The notes beneath the pieces are model-generated. The model did no database searches. It was not told where the DNA came from and saw only the letters and a list, made by a program, of their open reading frames with translations. A stretch of DNA of 64,000 nucleotides, taken from an uncultured bacterium (GTDB taxonomy: Bacteria; Actinomycetota; Coriobacteriia; Coriobacteriales; Eggerthellaceae). Made by a program: the position numbers and the translations under genes. This document shows positions 8,437 through 19,661 of this stretch, piece by piece. The stretch is taken from contig CAJMOJ010000001.1 of assembly GCA_905215035.1 (NCBI GenBank), positions 18,460 through 82,459 of the forward strand. The letters run 5' to 3'. Each line of letters starts with the position of its first letter. Position 1 is the first letter of the stretch.

Positions 8437-9045
8437 TTGAACGCAACTGTAAGCAAATATGTACGCACGGGCGTTTTAGGTATTATCGCCTATGCAATCG
8501 TGTCCACAGTTTGCCCGCTGCATGCATTCGCTGAAGAGACGTCAGGCATTAATGCAATTCTTCCTCAGATGAATGAATTCATTCCAATGCTCATCGCCTT
8601 CATCCTCTTGTGGATTATTCTTGCTAAGTTTGGTTGGCCGGTCTTTGATCGCATGCTTACCAAGCGCGAGAACATGATCAAGAATTCCTTGGAAAAGTCT
8701 GAAGAGGCTCGCCAAGAAAGCGAACGCCTGCTGGCAGAGTATCGCGAACAGCTTGAAGGTGCTAAAGCTCAAGCTCAGCAGATTCTCAATAACGCTAAGC
8801 TCTCCGGTGATGCTGTTGAGGCAGAGATCACTCAAAGAGCTCGCGAAGAAGCAGATGCAATGATCAGCAAAGCTCGTATTGCTATTGAGGCAGAGAAGAA
8901 AGCAGCTATTGCAGAACTTCGCGCTTCAGCAGTTGATACCTCTATTGCTGTTGCAGAGCGTCTGATCGGTGAAGACTTCAGCGATGAAGAGCATCGTAAG
9001 CTCATTGCTCGCTACGTCGAAGAGGCAGGTAGTCTAAATGCCTAA
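8437..9045 (+). CDS. atpF: ATP synthase F0 subunit b, with extra N-terminal leader
   Basis: 202 residues forming the peripheral stalk between subunit a and the F1 head. The usual single membrane helix lies at about 47-63 (EFIPMLIAFILLWIILAKF), followed by a long charged coiled coil (about 70-165). In front of it is a second hydrophobic stretch (about 11-31) ending C-P-L-H-A-F-A-EE, which resembles a cleavable signal peptide with an A-x-A site; such leaders are known in some actinobacterial b subunits. The start is TTG at 8437 after GAAGGAGG. The end overlaps atpH by eight bases, indicating coupled translation. Confidence 0.93.
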   Translation: MNATVSKYVRTGVLGIIAYAIVSTVCPLHAFAEETSGINAILPQMNEFIPMLIAFILLWIILAKFGWPVFDRMLTKRENMIKNSLEKSEEARQESERLLAEYREQLEGAKAQAQQILNNAKLSGDAVEAEITQRAREEADAMISKARIAIEAEKKAAIAELRASAVDTSIAVAERLIGEDFSDEEHRKLIARYVEEAGSLNA

Positions 9046-9613
9046 TCGTCACGTTGTCAATGAAATCATTGCTGCCTACGCCAACGCAGCCATTGAGGGT
9101 GCAAACGCTCTTGGTGGTCAAGATGCGGTCGTTGATGTCCGCAATCAGATGGTTCAGGTGCTGGGCTTTATGGCAACGAATATCAAGCTTCGCTTGACAT
9201 TTGACGATGAATCGCTCAGCTCTGAGCAACGTAAAAAGCTTGCTCACGAGGTTTTTGAGGGGTATAACCCCATTCTCGTTGATCTGCTTGCCGTTATGGC
9301 ATCACGCGCTGATATGACGCTTTTGCGTCGCGTGGAAACAGAATACGAGGAGCTAGCAAAGACCAAGCTGAACTTCGTTATTGTGGACGTGACAACGGTT
9401 GTTAGTCTTGATGACAACTTGCGCACTCTCATCACCAACAAACTCACCGCCGACCTGGGTATGCCGGTTGTACTTGTAGAGCACATCGACAAATCCATTA
9501 TGGGCGGCATCATCATGCGTGCGGGTGGACGCTATATTGACTCAAGTGTTCGTAGTCAAATTCAGAACGCTCGCATCGTACTCAACGAAAACACAGATGG
9601 AGGTGAATGCTAG
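9038..9613 (+). CDS. atpH: ATP synthase F1 subunit delta
   Basis: 191 residues; the delta/OSCP subunit that ties the F1 head to the b-subunit stalk. The N-terminal helical domain (about 1-110) is followed by the C-terminal segment ending [21 protein letters not shown], which is the family hallmark. The ATG at 9038 overlaps the atpF end. Its stop TAG shares one base with the preferred atpA GTG start (TAGTG), so translation of the two genes is probably coupled. Confidence 0.95.
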   Translation: MPNRHVVNEIIAAYANAAIEGANALGGQDAVVDVRNQMVQVLGFMATNIKLRLTFDDESLSSEQRKKLAHEVFEGYNPILVDLLAVMASRADMTLLRRVETEYEELAKTKLNFVIVDVTTVVSLDDNLRTLITNKLTADLGMPVVLVEHIDKSIMGGIIMRAGGRYIDSSVRSQIQNARIVLNENTDGGEC

Positions 9614-11172
9614 TGACTGAAATCACCGCACAGTCCATCGAAGATGCTTTGGAAAAGCAACTTGCAGCGTTGGATACCAGCGTAGAGTCTCGTGAAGTCG
9701 GTACTGTTATGCAGATCGGCGACGGTATTGCTCGCGTTGATGGTCTTATGAATGCAATGTCTGGCGAACTCTTAGAGTTTGTTGGAACCGATGGAAAAAT
9801 CGTTTATGGCTTGGCTCAGAACCTCGAAGAGGAAGAAGTCGGCGCCGTTCTCTTGGGTGATGTCACCGCAATCAAGGAAAACGATAAGTGCCGTACCACC
9901 GGCAAAATTCTTGAAGTTCCCTGCGGTCGTGGTTTACTGGGTCGTGTTGTTAACGTACTTGGTCAGCCTATTGATGGCAAGGGTCCTATCGAGGCAGAAG
10001 CTTATCGCCCTGTAGAATTTAAAGCTCCTGGCGTTCATGAGCGTCAGCCTGTTGAAGAACCAATGCAGACCGGTATCATCGCTATTGACTCCATGATCCC
10101 CATCGGACGTGGACAGCGTGAGCTTATCATTGGCGATCGTCAAACAGGTAAGACCTCAATCGCTATTGATGCAATTATCAATCAGCGTGGCAAGGGCATG
10201 ATCTGCGTGTATGTTGCAATTGGTCAGAAGGCATCTACCGTTGCAACCATCACTGAGACCTTAGCTCGTCACGGTGCGCTTGATTACACCATTATTGTTG
10301 CTGCTACCGCTTCTGACGCTGCACCTTTGCAATATCTTGCTCCTATGGCAGGCTGTGCAATGGGTGAGTACTTTATGTACAACGGAGCAGACGGCAAGCC
10401 AGCTAATGCAGAGAATCCTGGTGGCCATGTTTTGTGCGTCTATGACGACTTAACAAAGCAGGCTGTTGCTTATCGTCAAATGTCATTGACTCTTCGTCGT
10501 CCTCCCGGACGCGAGGCATATCCTGGCGATATTTTCTACTTGCATTCACGCCTTTTGGAACGTGCTGTTAAGCTTTCTGATGAGAATGGTGCAGGCTCTC
10601 TTACTGCTTTGCCTATCATTGAGACTCAGGCTGGCGACGTTGCAGCATATATTCCTACCAACGTAATTTCTATTACTGACGGTCAGATTTACTTGAAGAC
10701 CGACCTCTTCTTCCAGGGTCAGCGCCCTGCTGTTGATGTAGGTATTTCGGTATCTCGCGTTGGTGGTTCTGCTCAGGTTAAATGCATGAAGTCCGTAGCA
10801 GGTACTTTGCGTTTGGACTTGGCTGCTTATCGTGAACTCGCTGCATTTACGCAGTTTGGCTCTGACCTTGATAAAGCAACTCAGGATCAGCTCACCCGTG
10901 GTGCAGCTATGACTGAGCTTTTGAAGCAGGGTCGCTACATGCCACTTCCTGTTGCTGAACAGTCCATTGCAATTTGGACAGGCAACCAGGGCTACTTGGA
11001 TGATCTACCAGTTGATAGCATCGTTCGCTTCCGTGCTGAATTGCTTGACTACTTGCGTTTATCCGGTGGTGGCGTAGTTGAGAAGTTGGCCACCGAACTC
11101 AAGTTTACCGACGAGATTGAGGCTGAGCTTCATAAGCATATTGAAGCATTCAAGCTTCAGTTCATCGCGTAA
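9613..11172 (+). CDS. atpA: ATP synthase F1 subunit alpha
   Basis: 519 residues; the non-catalytic nucleotide-binding subunit of the F1 hexamer. The P-loop GDRQTGKT is at 174-181 and the family signature [17 protein letters not shown] lies near residue 370. GTG at 9613 is taken as the start because GGAGGT is eight bases upstream; the in-frame ATG at 9607 is only two bases from that site. The difference is two residues. Middle gene of the operon, 14 bases before atpG. Confidence 0.97.
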   Translation: MTEITAQSIEDALEKQLAALDTSVESREVGTVMQIGDGIARVDGLMNAMSGELLEFVGTDGKIVYGLAQNLEEEEVGAVLLGDVTAIKENDKCRTTGKILEVPCGRGLLGRVVNVLGQPIDGKGPIEAEAYRPVEFKAPGVHERQPVEEPMQTGIIAIDSMIPIGRGQRELIIGDRQTGKTSIAIDAIINQRGKGMICVYVAIGQKASTVATITETLARHGALDYTIIVAATASDAAPLQYLAPMAGCAMGEYFMYNGADGKPANAENPGGHVLCVYDDLTKQAVAYRQMSLTLRRPPGREAYPGDIFYLHSRLLERAVKLSDENGAGSLTALPIIETQAGDVAAYIPTNVISITDGQIYLKTDLFFQGQRPAVDVGISVSRVGGSAQVKCMKSVAGTLRLDLAAYRELAAFTQFGSDLDKATQDQLTRGAAMTELLKQGRYMPLPVAEQSIAIWTGNQGYLDDLPVDSIVRFRAELLDYLRLSGGGVVEKLATELKFTDEIEAELHKHIEAFKLQFIA

Positions 11173-11186
11173 GGTAGGTTGAGTCT

Positions 11187-12104
11187 ATGCCGAACCTTCA
11201 CGACATCGAAAGGCGTATTCACTCCGTTGAATCAACGAAGCAGATTACGCGCACTATGCAGATGGTTGCAGCTGCAAAGATCCGTTTTGCTCAAGAGCGT
11301 GTGGATCATGCAACTCCCTATGCAAACGCCATGAAAGAACTTCTGGCGAACATCGCCCGTGTAGGCGGCACCGAAGCACCTTTGACGCAGGCTCATGATG
11401 AAGTTAAATGCACTTTGGTCATCGCTATGGTTTCTGACCGTGGTTTGGCTGGCGGATTTAACTCATCGATTTTGCGTCGAACTGAGGGCATTATCAAAGA
11501 ACGTACGGCCAAAGGTCAAGAGGTGCGTGTTGCGGTATGCGGAAAGAAGGGTATTGCTTATTTTTCTTACCGCGGTATCACTCCCGTACTTGCGTTCAGA
11601 GATTTGTCCGCTGACCCCCGTGTTGAGGAAGCAGAAGCTTTAGGAGATTATTCTGTAAGCCGCTTCCTTGATGGAGAGATTGATGAAGTTATTACGCTCT
11701 ACAACCATGCTAAAAATGCTGGTGAGCAAATACTGATACAAGATACGCTCTTGCCTATCAATCTTCGCTCCTTCTTACCTGAGGATTACGTATTTCCTAC
11801 TGGTGGTATCACAGCTCCTGATGCTGATGATGTTGATGTAACCGGTGCTATTGAATACGAGCCTGGTGAGGATGAGGTTTTGGGTCAGTTGCTGCCTGAC
11901 TATATCAATGGCTATCTGTATTATGCATTGATTGATTCCGCTGCGGCAGAGCAGGCTGCTCGTCGTAACGCAATGAAGAATGCTACTGATAATGCCAATG
12001 AAATGATTGAAACTCTCAATCGTGTGTATAACCGTGTACGTCAAGGTGCCATTACGACCGAGATCAATGAGATCGTCGGTGGCGCCTCAGCTTTGGAGGA
12101 CTAA
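11187..12104 (+). CDS. atpG: ATP synthase F1 subunit gamma
   Basis: 305 residues; the central rotating shaft. The N-terminal helix has RRIHSVESTKQITRTMQMVAAAK and the C-terminal helix has RRNAMKNATDNANEMI followed by NRVRQGAITTEINEIVGGA, both diagnostic. An insert around residues 205-230, rich in Asp and Glu (TAPDADDVDVTG), lies where gamma subunits vary most. The ATG at 11187 follows TAAGGTAGG. Its stop directly abuts the atpD start. Confidence 0.96.
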   Translation: MPNLHDIERRIHSVESTKQITRTMQMVAAAKIRFAQERVDHATPYANAMKELLANIARVGGTEAPLTQAHDEVKCTLVIAMVSDRGLAGGFNSSILRRTEGIIKERTAKGQEVRVAVCGKKGIAYFSYRGITPVLAFRDLSADPRVEEAEALGDYSVSRFLDGEIDEVITLYNHAKNAGEQILIQDTLLPINLRSFLPEDYVFPTGGITAPDADDVDVTGAIEYEPGEDEVLGQLLPDYINGYLYYALIDSAAAEQAARRNAMKNATDNANEMIETLNRVYNRVRQGAITTEINEIVGGASALED

Positions 12105-13565
<1,461 letters not shown>

Positions 13566-13568
13566 GCC

Positions 13569-13997
13569 ATGTCTGTTATTGAGTGCGATGTCGTCGCAAA
13601 GAACAAGGTCCTCTATTCGGGAGAACTTTACTCCGTCATGGTTCCTGGTGTAGAAGGCGAATTAGGTATCATGGAAAACCATGAGCCATTTGTAACTGCA
13701 TTGGCTGACGGTGTTATCTGGGCACGCACCAAACAGGAAGGTGGAACCACCCTTAGTGCTGCAATTATGGGTGGTTATGTCCAGGTCTTAGGTAAGCGTG
13801 TAATTGTTCTGTGTGACAAGACTCGTGAGATCAAACGTATTAACCTCGAAAAGGTTCAGCGTGATATTCCCATTTTAGAGGAGCGTATCGCTAACCTTAA
13901 GGATGAGAGTGTTATCTCTCGATCCGTTTTAACGCGTCGTCTGCGCTGGTTAAAGGTGCAGTTGGCTGCAAAAGAAAAAGAAGATCAATACGTCTAG
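13569..13997 (+). CDS. atpC: ATP synthase F1 subunit epsilon
   Basis: 142 residues; the rotor subunit that binds gamma and the c ring and can inhibit ATP hydrolysis. The N-terminal beta-sandwich carries VPGVEGELGIMENHEPFVTAL, the family core motif, and the C-terminal part is a basic helical hairpin. It starts three bases after atpD stops. Last gene of the operon; a clear terminator follows 40 bases later. Confidence 0.94.
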   Translation: MSVIECDVVAKNKVLYSGELYSVMVPGVEGELGIMENHEPFVTALADGVIWARTKQEGGTTLSAAIMGGYVQVLGKRVIVLCDKTREIKRINLEKVQRDIPILEERIANLKDESVISRSVLTRRLRWLKVQLAAKEKEDQYV

Positions 13998-14036
13998 TAG
14001 CTACTAGCACGATTATTTTCTTTATCGTACCAGCTG

Positions 14037-14064
14037 AAGCGGCTCTCGTAAGAGGGCCGCTTTT
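14037..14064 (+). terminator. Rho-independent terminator of the atp operon
   Basis: AAGCGGCTCTC pairs with GAGGGCCGCTT (one G-U pair) around a GTAA tetraloop and is followed by a short T-run. It stands between atpC and the rhamnose genes and separates the two transcription units. Confidence 0.85.
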
Positions 14065-14158
14065 CTGGTTTTAGAAGAGTATTTTGACTAATCCCACCGT
14101 TTTATTTTCGGGAGTTAACAAGGTGTAATCAGCTTGATATTGTCCATAAGCCTGGTGA

Positions 14159-14197
14159 GAAAAGGGCTTTACTATACAAGGAAAAGGCTTTACATAG
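14159..14197 (+). repeat. 22-bp-phased direct repeat in the rhaB leader
   Basis: GAAAAGGGCTTTACTATA starting at 14159 is repeated almost exactly as GAAAAGGCTTTACATA starting at 14181, with a period of 22 bases (about two helical turns). The second copy ends next to the probable rhaB start. Direct repeats with this spacing suit AraC-type regulators such as RhaS/RhaR, but no regulator gene is in the window, so the role is a guess. Confidence 0.6.
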
Positions 14198-14199
14198 GG

Positions 14200-15741
14200 A
14201 TGGACATGATGGAGTCTTCGGAGCATAGAGGTATGTCGGAAGCTAGGTGCTATGCGGCAGTTGATATTGGTGCGTCCTCAGGACGCGTTGTAGTTGGCTT
14301 GTGTGCATCTACAGGCAAGATTGAGTTAGTCGAAGTATATCGTTTTCCTACAACCCAAATTCGTATTGATAATCATGACTGTTGGGATATCGAAGAGTTA
14401 AGTCGGCAGATTCTAATTGGCTTAAAAGCATGTGCTGATGCAGGGTACTACCCCAAAAGTGTTGGCATTGATACATGGGGTGTTGATTTTGTATTGCTTG
14501 ATGCCGATGATCATATGCTTGGACATGCTGTATCATATCGCGATGAGCGAACTCAAGGCATGATCGATATGGCACGTTTGCTTATTTCTGATGAGAAACT
14601 TTATCAAAAAACAGGCATTCAGCGTCAGTCCTTTAATACTATTTATCAATTACTGGCATTGCAAAAAGAACAACCTAATGTGCTTAAGCAGGCCCGAACT
14701 TTTCTGATGATCCCAGACTATTTAGCATTTGTTCTTACGGGAATGAAAGCGAATGAATACACCAATGCTTCAACAACAGGCCTACTCAATGCGCATACAC
14801 GTATGTGGGATAGAGACATTTTAAATGCGTGCAATATCCCTCAAGACATTTTTCCACAGCTACTTTTTCCGGGAGATTCGTTAGGGCATGTGCTTCCTTG
14901 TATTGCAGAGGAAATTGGATACGATCCTGAAATTATTTTGCCGGCAACTCACGACACGGGGAGCGCGTATCTTGCAGTGCCGGCTCATGATGATCAAGCG
15001 GTCTTTCTGTCATCAGGAACCTGGAGCCTTTTGGGGGTAGAAAACCGCGGTGCCATTACGACAGCTGCATCGCAAGAAGAGAATTTTACTAATGAAGGTG
15101 GAGTGGATCATACGTATCGCTATCTGAAAAACATTATGGGTCTTTGGATGATTCAGTCGATTCGTCGTGAACTCAATGGTGTGGCGTATGTTCAGGGAGA
15201 AGAATCTGAAGCAGAGCTTTCACATGAAGCTTGTCGTGCTCGTATGTCCTTAGGTATGGATTTGCAACAAAAAGAGGAATTAAGTTTTGGTGATCTGATA
15301 GCAGCGGCGCAACAAGCACCTAACTTCGCGGCAATTCTTGACGTAAATGAACCATGCTTTCTTGCCCCTGATTCAATGATTGAGGCAATTCGCGATGCGT
15401 GTGTTCGTCACAAGCAGCCCGTACCGCAGACATTGCCCGAGTTAATGCAGTGTGTTTATAAGAGCTTGGCTCATTGTTATGCACGCGCAATTGATCAGCT
15501 TTCTCGTTTAACAAACAAAACGTATACCTCTATCAATATTGTGGGCGGCGGATGTCAAGATGATTACCTTAATGCTCAGACCGCACAAGCATGTCAATTG
15601 CCGGTATATGTTGGTCCTATTGAAGGTACGGCACTTGGCAATATTTTAGTTCAGATGATTGCTGATGGATTGTGCGCAGACACAAGAGCTGCACGCAAGA
15701 TGATACGTGAATCGTTTGCTATTGGCTTGGTTAAACCATAA
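14200..15741 (+). CDS. rhaB: Rhamnulokinase
   Basis: About 513 residues of the FGGY sugar-kinase family; phosphorylates L-rhamnulose to L-rhamnulose 1-phosphate with ATP. Seen are the N-terminal phosphate motif AAVDIGASSGRVVVG, the segment DTWGVDFVLLD, GTWSLLG in the second domain and the adenosine-site motif NIVGGGCQDDYLNAQTA, which together indicate RhaB rather than xylulokinase. The start is uncertain: ATGs at 14200, 14206, 14209 and 14233 are in frame, and the GGCTTTACATAGGG upstream favours 14200-14209; a TTG at 14134 would add an unlikely basic leader. First gene of the rha block. Confidence 0.9.
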   Translation: MDMMESSEHRGMSEARCYAAVDIGASSGRVVVGLCASTGKIELVEVYRFPTTQIRIDNHDCWDIEELSRQILIGLKACADAGYYPKSVGIDTWGVDFVLLDADDHMLGHAVSYRDERTQGMIDMARLLISDEKLYQKTGIQRQSFNTIYQLLALQKEQPNVLKQARTFLMIPDYLAFVLTGMKANEYTNASTTGLLNAHTRMWDRDILNACNIPQDIFPQLLFPGDSLGHVLPCIAEEIGYDPEIILPATHDTGSAYLAVPAHDDQAVFLSSGTWSLLGVENRGAITTAASQEENFTNEGGVDHTYRYLKNIMGLWMIQSIRRELNGVAYVQGEESEAELSHEACRARMSLGMDLQQKEELSFGDLIAAAQQAPNFAAILDVNEPCFLAPDSMIEAIRDACVRHKQPVPQTLPELMQCVYKSLAHCYARAIDQLSRLTNKTYTSINIVGGGCQDDYLNAQTAQACQLPVYVGPIEGTALGNILVQMIADGLCADTRAARKMIRESFAIGLVKP

Positions 15742-15800
15742 AGGGGCTGAGAGGCAAGAGAGAAACATCCGCAGTAGAAAATCTGTGAGCTTGCCGGATA

Positions 15801-15840
15801 TGTTGGATTGATTGGGCCTGTGTTGGGCTGATTGGGCCTG
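15801..15840 (+). repeat. Two tandem 20-bp repeats between rhaB and rhaA
   Basis: TGTTGGATTGATTGGGCCTG (15801-15820) is followed directly by a copy differing at two positions (15821-15840), and a partial third copy continues into 15841-15847. The array ends about eight bases before the rhaA ribosome binding site. Seen directly; function unknown. Confidence 0.85.
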
Positions 15841-15864
15841 TTGGGCATAGGAGAATGGGAGAAT

Positions 15865-17133
15865 ATGATGAGTGAAGCAAATGCGGGGATGTATGAATTC
15901 GCCAAACAAGAATATGCGCGTATGGGAATTGATACTGAAGAAGTACTCAATAAGCTTGCTGCTAAACCTATTTCGGTTCACTGTTGGCAAGGTGATGATG
16001 TATTAGGGTTTGATCAACCGGGCGGTTTGTCAGGTGGAATTCAAACAACTGGTAATTATCCTGGTCGTGCACGCACATTTGAAGAGCTCACCACCGATTT
16101 TGATGAAGCGATGAGTATGGTGCCTGGAAAAAAGCGCATCAACTTGCATGCGTCCTATGCGGTGTTTACAGAAGATAATCCTTGGGTTGATCGTGATCAA
16201 CTCGAATATAGACATTTTGAACCATGGGTTATATGGGCGCGAGAGCATGGTTATGGTATTGACTTTAATCCAACCGTGTTTGGCCATCCAAAGATGAATA
16301 ATGAACTTTCGCTTTCTTCTCCTGATAAAGAAACGCGCGATTTTTGGATTAGGCACTGCAAGGCATGTCGCAAGATTTCTCAACAAATTGCGGAAGCACT
16401 TGATGATGAGACGTTGTGTAACATTTGGATTCCTGATGGCACAAAAGATGTACCAGCGGATCGTTATGGACTACGTTTGCGTCTAAAGGAATCACTCGAT
16501 GAGATTTTTGCTGAACCCTATGATCGGGTTATCGATTGCTGTGAATCCAAAGTATTTGGTATTGGTCTAGAATCAATGACGGTAGGATCAAACGAATTTT
16601 ACCTTGCCTACGCTGCCTCTCATCCAGGAGTATACGACTTACTTGATATGGGGCATTTTCATCCTACAGAGAATGTGGCAGATAAGTTATCAGCACTCTT
16701 AGTCTTCTTTGATAAGGTTCCTCTGCATGTTACGCGTCCAGTGCGGTGGGATAGCGATCATGTAGTTTTGTTTGACGACCCCACACGTGAAATGGCAACC
16801 GAAATTGCGCGATGCCCCGGTGCTTGGGATAAAGTTATTATTGGACTTGATTTCTTTGATGCTTCTATTAATCGTGTGGGAGCATGGGCGGTTGGATCAC
16901 GTGCGATGGAAAAGTCGCTTCTTTTTGGGTTGCTACAACCACATGATGTTCTTAAACAGTTGCAGGATCAGTATGCATTTACGGAGAAAATGATTTTGCA
17001 AGAGCAGGCAAAGATGATGCCTTTTGGAATCGTATGGGATGAATATTGTAGGCGTCAAGGTGTTTGTTTAGATGAGGCATTGGCTGATCAGGTAAAAGCC
17101 TACGAAGCTAAAACACTTCCTACGCGTCAATAG
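15865..17133 (+). CDS. rhaA: L-rhamnose isomerase
   Basis: 422 residues, the usual length. Converts L-rhamnose to L-rhamnulose using two divalent metals, in the cytoplasm. The protein has VHCWQGDDVLGF near the N-terminus, NLHASYAVF, the metal-site region NIWIPDGTKDVPADR, and DMGHFHPTENVADKLS near the centre, all typical of RhaA. The ATG at 15865 (or 15868) follows AGGAGAA; the longer frame from 15832 runs into the upstream repeats. Placed between rhaB and rhaD. Confidence 0.95.
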   Translation: MMSEANAGMYEFAKQEYARMGIDTEEVLNKLAAKPISVHCWQGDDVLGFDQPGGLSGGIQTTGNYPGRARTFEELTTDFDEAMSMVPGKKRINLHASYAVFTEDNPWVDRDQLEYRHFEPWVIWAREHGYGIDFNPTVFGHPKMNNELSLSSPDKETRDFWIRHCKACRKISQQIAEALDDETLCNIWIPDGTKDVPADRYGLRLRLKESLDEIFAEPYDRVIDCCESKVFGIGLESMTVGSNEFYLAYAASHPGVYDLLDMGHFHPTENVADKLSALLVFFDKVPLHVTRPVRWDSDHVVLFDDPTREMATEIARCPGAWDKVIIGLDFFDASINRVGAWAVGSRAMEKSLLFGLLQPHDVLKQLQDQYAFTEKMILQEQAKMMPFGIVWDEYCRRQGVCLDEALADQVKAYEAKTLPTRQ

Positions 17134-17168
17134 TAGATGAAGATAGTAGATGAAAGTAGATGAAGATA
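17131..17168 (+). repeat. Short triple repeat between rhaA and rhaD
   Basis: The 10-base word AGTAGATGAA occurs three times at 17132, 17145 and 17155, beginning inside the rhaA stop codon and ending before the rhaD ribosome binding site. Together with the arrays at 14159 and 15801 it makes every upstream junction of the rhaBAD block repetitive. Confidence 0.75.
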
Positions 17169-17187
17169 AAGGAAGGGTAGAAGAATC

Positions 17188-18093
17188 ATGGGTCTTTTTG
17201 ATCAGGCACAAGATTTATTTGATAAAGGCATGACAAGTGCGCGCGGTGCTGTATCAGGTGTTGCTGTTGAACAATTAGGATTTGTAAAGGGGTTTGTCCG
17301 TCTTTGTGATGACGGATGGCAACAGGGCTGGCATGAGCGTAACGGCGGTAACTTAACGTATCGCATGACTGATGATGAGGTAAAAGCAGCAGCTCCTTTT
17401 TTCTATGATGTTCCGGGTTCTTGGGTTGAGATGGGTGTTTCTGTACCTGAGTTGGGGGGAATGTATTTTCTTACAACGGGTACCGGACGGTATATGCGCA
17501 ATGTTGCGGGAGACCCAAGCTACAATATTGGCATTGTTGAGCTCAATCCCGCAGGTGATGCTTGGCGTATTGTGTGGGGTCTTAAAGATGGTGGACAGCC
17601 CACTTCAGAATTTCCGACACATATGATGAATCATGCGGTGCGCATGGAAGCCACCAATGGTACATGTCGTGTGATTTATCATGCGCATCCCAACAATATT
17701 ATTGCCTTATCGTTTGTATTACCGCTTACTGCTCGTGCGTTTACGCGTGTGTTATGGAAAGCGATGACGGAGTGCGTGATTGTATTTCCTACGGGTGTTG
17801 GTGTAGTGCCTTGGATGGTGCCAGGTGGTGCAGAGATTGCCCTTGCAACGTCTGAGTTAATGAAAACGTACGAGGCGGTAATCTGGGCACAACATGGGCT
17901 ATTTGTTTCAGGTGCTGATTTTGATAGTACATTTGGGTTGTTGCATACCATTGAAAAGGCAGCTGATATTTATGAACGTGCGCGCATTATGAACGGGGGA
18001 TCAGACGAATTCTTAAACACAATTACTGACGATGGTCTACGTCAGATTGCGCGCGATTTTCATATAGCAATTAACGAAGAATTCCTGGATTAG
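17188..18093 (+). CDS. rhaD: Rhamnulose-1-phosphate aldolase
   Basis: 301 residues of the class II zinc aldolase family. Splits L-rhamnulose 1-phosphate into dihydroxyacetone phosphate and L-lactaldehyde. The zinc ligands are visible as His-165 and His-167 in YHAHPNN and His-236 in AQHGLF, with the catalytic Glu at 141; each is displaced by exactly 24 from the Escherichia coli RhaD residues (117, 141, 143, 212). The N-terminal GWHERNGGNLTYRM is the substrate phosphate site. The extra ~24 N-terminal residues are helical. The ATG at 17188 is preceded by AAAGGAAGGG. Confidence 0.95.
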   Translation: MGLFDQAQDLFDKGMTSARGAVSGVAVEQLGFVKGFVRLCDDGWQQGWHERNGGNLTYRMTDDEVKAAAPFFYDVPGSWVEMGVSVPELGGMYFLTTGTGRYMRNVAGDPSYNIGIVELNPAGDAWRIVWGLKDGGQPTSEFPTHMMNHAVRMEATNGTCRVIYHAHPNNIIALSFVLPLTARAFTRVLWKAMTECVIVFPTGVGVVPWMVPGGAEIALATSELMKTYEAVIWAQHGLFVSGADFDSTFGLLHTIEKAADIYERARIMNGGSDEFLNTITDDGLRQIARDFHIAINEEFLD

Positions 18094-18185
18094 GCGTTAT
18101 AAACGCAGTAAAAGATGTATTACCTAGATCCAACAAACGGGCTTGTTAAAGGGTCAACTAAAGACACTTTGAAGGACTGATTGAG

Positions 18186-19574
18186 ATGGCTCTCACGCAA
18201 GAGAAAAAGGGAACAATTGCTGTTTCCATGACTAACTTCCTTGATTCAGGCTGCATTGTTGCCTCATCAGTTGCGTTAGCTGCTTGGGCAACTGCCTTTA
18301 ATTTTGACAATACGTGGGCCGCTATTTTAGGTGCGGTGGGTGCTAATGCGTTTGGCGCTGCTGTTGGTGCACTGATTGGCGGTTTTCTAGCAGATCGGTT
18401 TGGTAGGAAGTTTATTTATACTTACAACCTTCTTGTGTATGCAACCGGTGTCTTTTTGATTATGATTTCGGTCAACTTGCCTATGTTGGTAGCTGGCATT
18501 GTAATCTCAGGCCTCTCGGTTGGTGCAGGTGTTCCATCTTCGTGGAGTTATATTTCTGAGATGTCTTCATCAAATTCCCGCGCCTCTAACATTGGGATCA
18601 GTCAGTTTGCTTGGTCGTGTGGACCAGCAGTAATCTTTTTGATTTCACTTATTTTTTCTGTTGTATTTCCGACCTTTAATGCGGCTGGCACACTCCTGCC
18701 AGCCGGAACTTACGGGCCTTTTGATGGTCTGTTTGGTATGCGCTTGTTGTTCTTAATCCTTTTCGTAGTGGCACTCATCGCTTGGAATTTGCAGCGTAAG
18801 CTGCAGGAATCACGTGATTGGACAGAAAAACAAGGTGCCCAAGATAAGCGTGATAGTTTTGGCGCCATGATGAAGCGCGCACTTACTAATGCTGTCAATA
18901 TTAAGACCATCATCTTTTTGGTTGCGGTTTATTTGACGTGGAATATTGTTGCGGGCACGATGGGTCAGTTTATGCCCTATATGTATGCTGCGGCAGGTAA
19001 TTTAGACGACACAACGATTTCTCTCTTGCAAACTGTAATGTGGGTTTTAACCGCAATTGGCTCTTTGGCAATCTTCTCTAAGTTTGGAGACAAGGTGCCC
19101 CATCGCATCTTATTTGCCCTAACAGCTAGTATGGCGCTTGCTTCATGGATCATTATGGTGTTCTTTGGCACACAGCTCCAAGCAGGAACTGCTGATGATT
19201 GGGGATGGCTCCTTTGGGTGTTTGTTGCCCTTTGGGGTATCTCAGCAGGCTTTTCTGCGCAGTGTTTTTATGCGCTTTGGTCAACCGAGTTGTTCCCAAC
19301 TATGTATCGCGGCGGCGTACAGGGCATTATGTTTTTCTTAGTGCGTGGCGTGTTAGGAATTTGGTCTTTGGTTGCAGTAGCGGGTCTTGGTGTAGAAACG
19401 CCGGGCGGTTTTGTTACAGCAGGCATAATCATGTGTGTATTTTTGGCAATATCGCTCGTGGTGGGTGTTGTTTGGTGTCCTCGGACACAGGGTCGTACGC
19501 TTGATGAGATTACAGAAGAGCGCTATGGTGTTCAAGTTACTGAGCAGTTAGAACACGTGCAGCAAGACAAATAG
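18186..19574 (+). CDS. MFS sugar transporter, probably the rhamnose permease
   Basis: 462 residues with about twelve membrane helices. The major facilitator signature GGFLADRFGRKFIY lies between helices 2 and 3, and the C-terminal end has PRTQGRTLDEITEERYG, the closing motif of the sugar-porter subfamily. Its position 93 bases after rhaD, on the same strand with no terminator between, makes L-rhamnose or a related methyl pentose the likely substrate; this is inferred from context only. It is not a RhaT-type (DMT) transporter. A long periplasmic loop with the hydrophobic stretch AGTLLPAGTYGPF precedes helix 6. Confidence 0.85.
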   Translation: MALTQEKKGTIAVSMTNFLDSGCIVASSVALAAWATAFNFDNTWAAILGAVGANAFGAAVGALIGGFLADRFGRKFIYTYNLLVYATGVFLIMISVNLPMLVAGIVISGLSVGAGVPSSWSYISEMSSSNSRASNIGISQFAWSCGPAVIFLISLIFSVVFPTFNAAGTLLPAGTYGPFDGLFGMRLLFLILFVVALIAWNLQRKLQESRDWTEKQGAQDKRDSFGAMMKRALTNAVNIKTIIFLVAVYLTWNIVAGTMGQFMPYMYAAAGNLDDTTISLLQTVMWVLTAIGSLAIFSKFGDKVPHRILFALTASMALASWIIMVFFGTQLQAGTADDWGWLLWVFVALWGISAGFSAQCFYALWSTELFPTMYRGGVQGIMFFLVRGVLGIWSLVAVAGLGVETPGGFVTAGIIMCVFLAISLVVGVVWCPRTQGRTLDEITEERYGVQVTEQLEHVQQDK

Positions 19575-19661
19575 TTACATAAAGAAGTTGAATATGAAGA
19601 CATCTTTTGTGCATTAAAGTTTTACGTGTATTACTTGTATGCCTAGAAGAAAGGCGGGGCC

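Noticed and set aside
14134..14199. TTG start giving a longer rhaB product.
   Set aside because: The extra residues overlap the repeat region and are not part of the FGGY kinase fold; ATGs at 14200-14209 are better placed.
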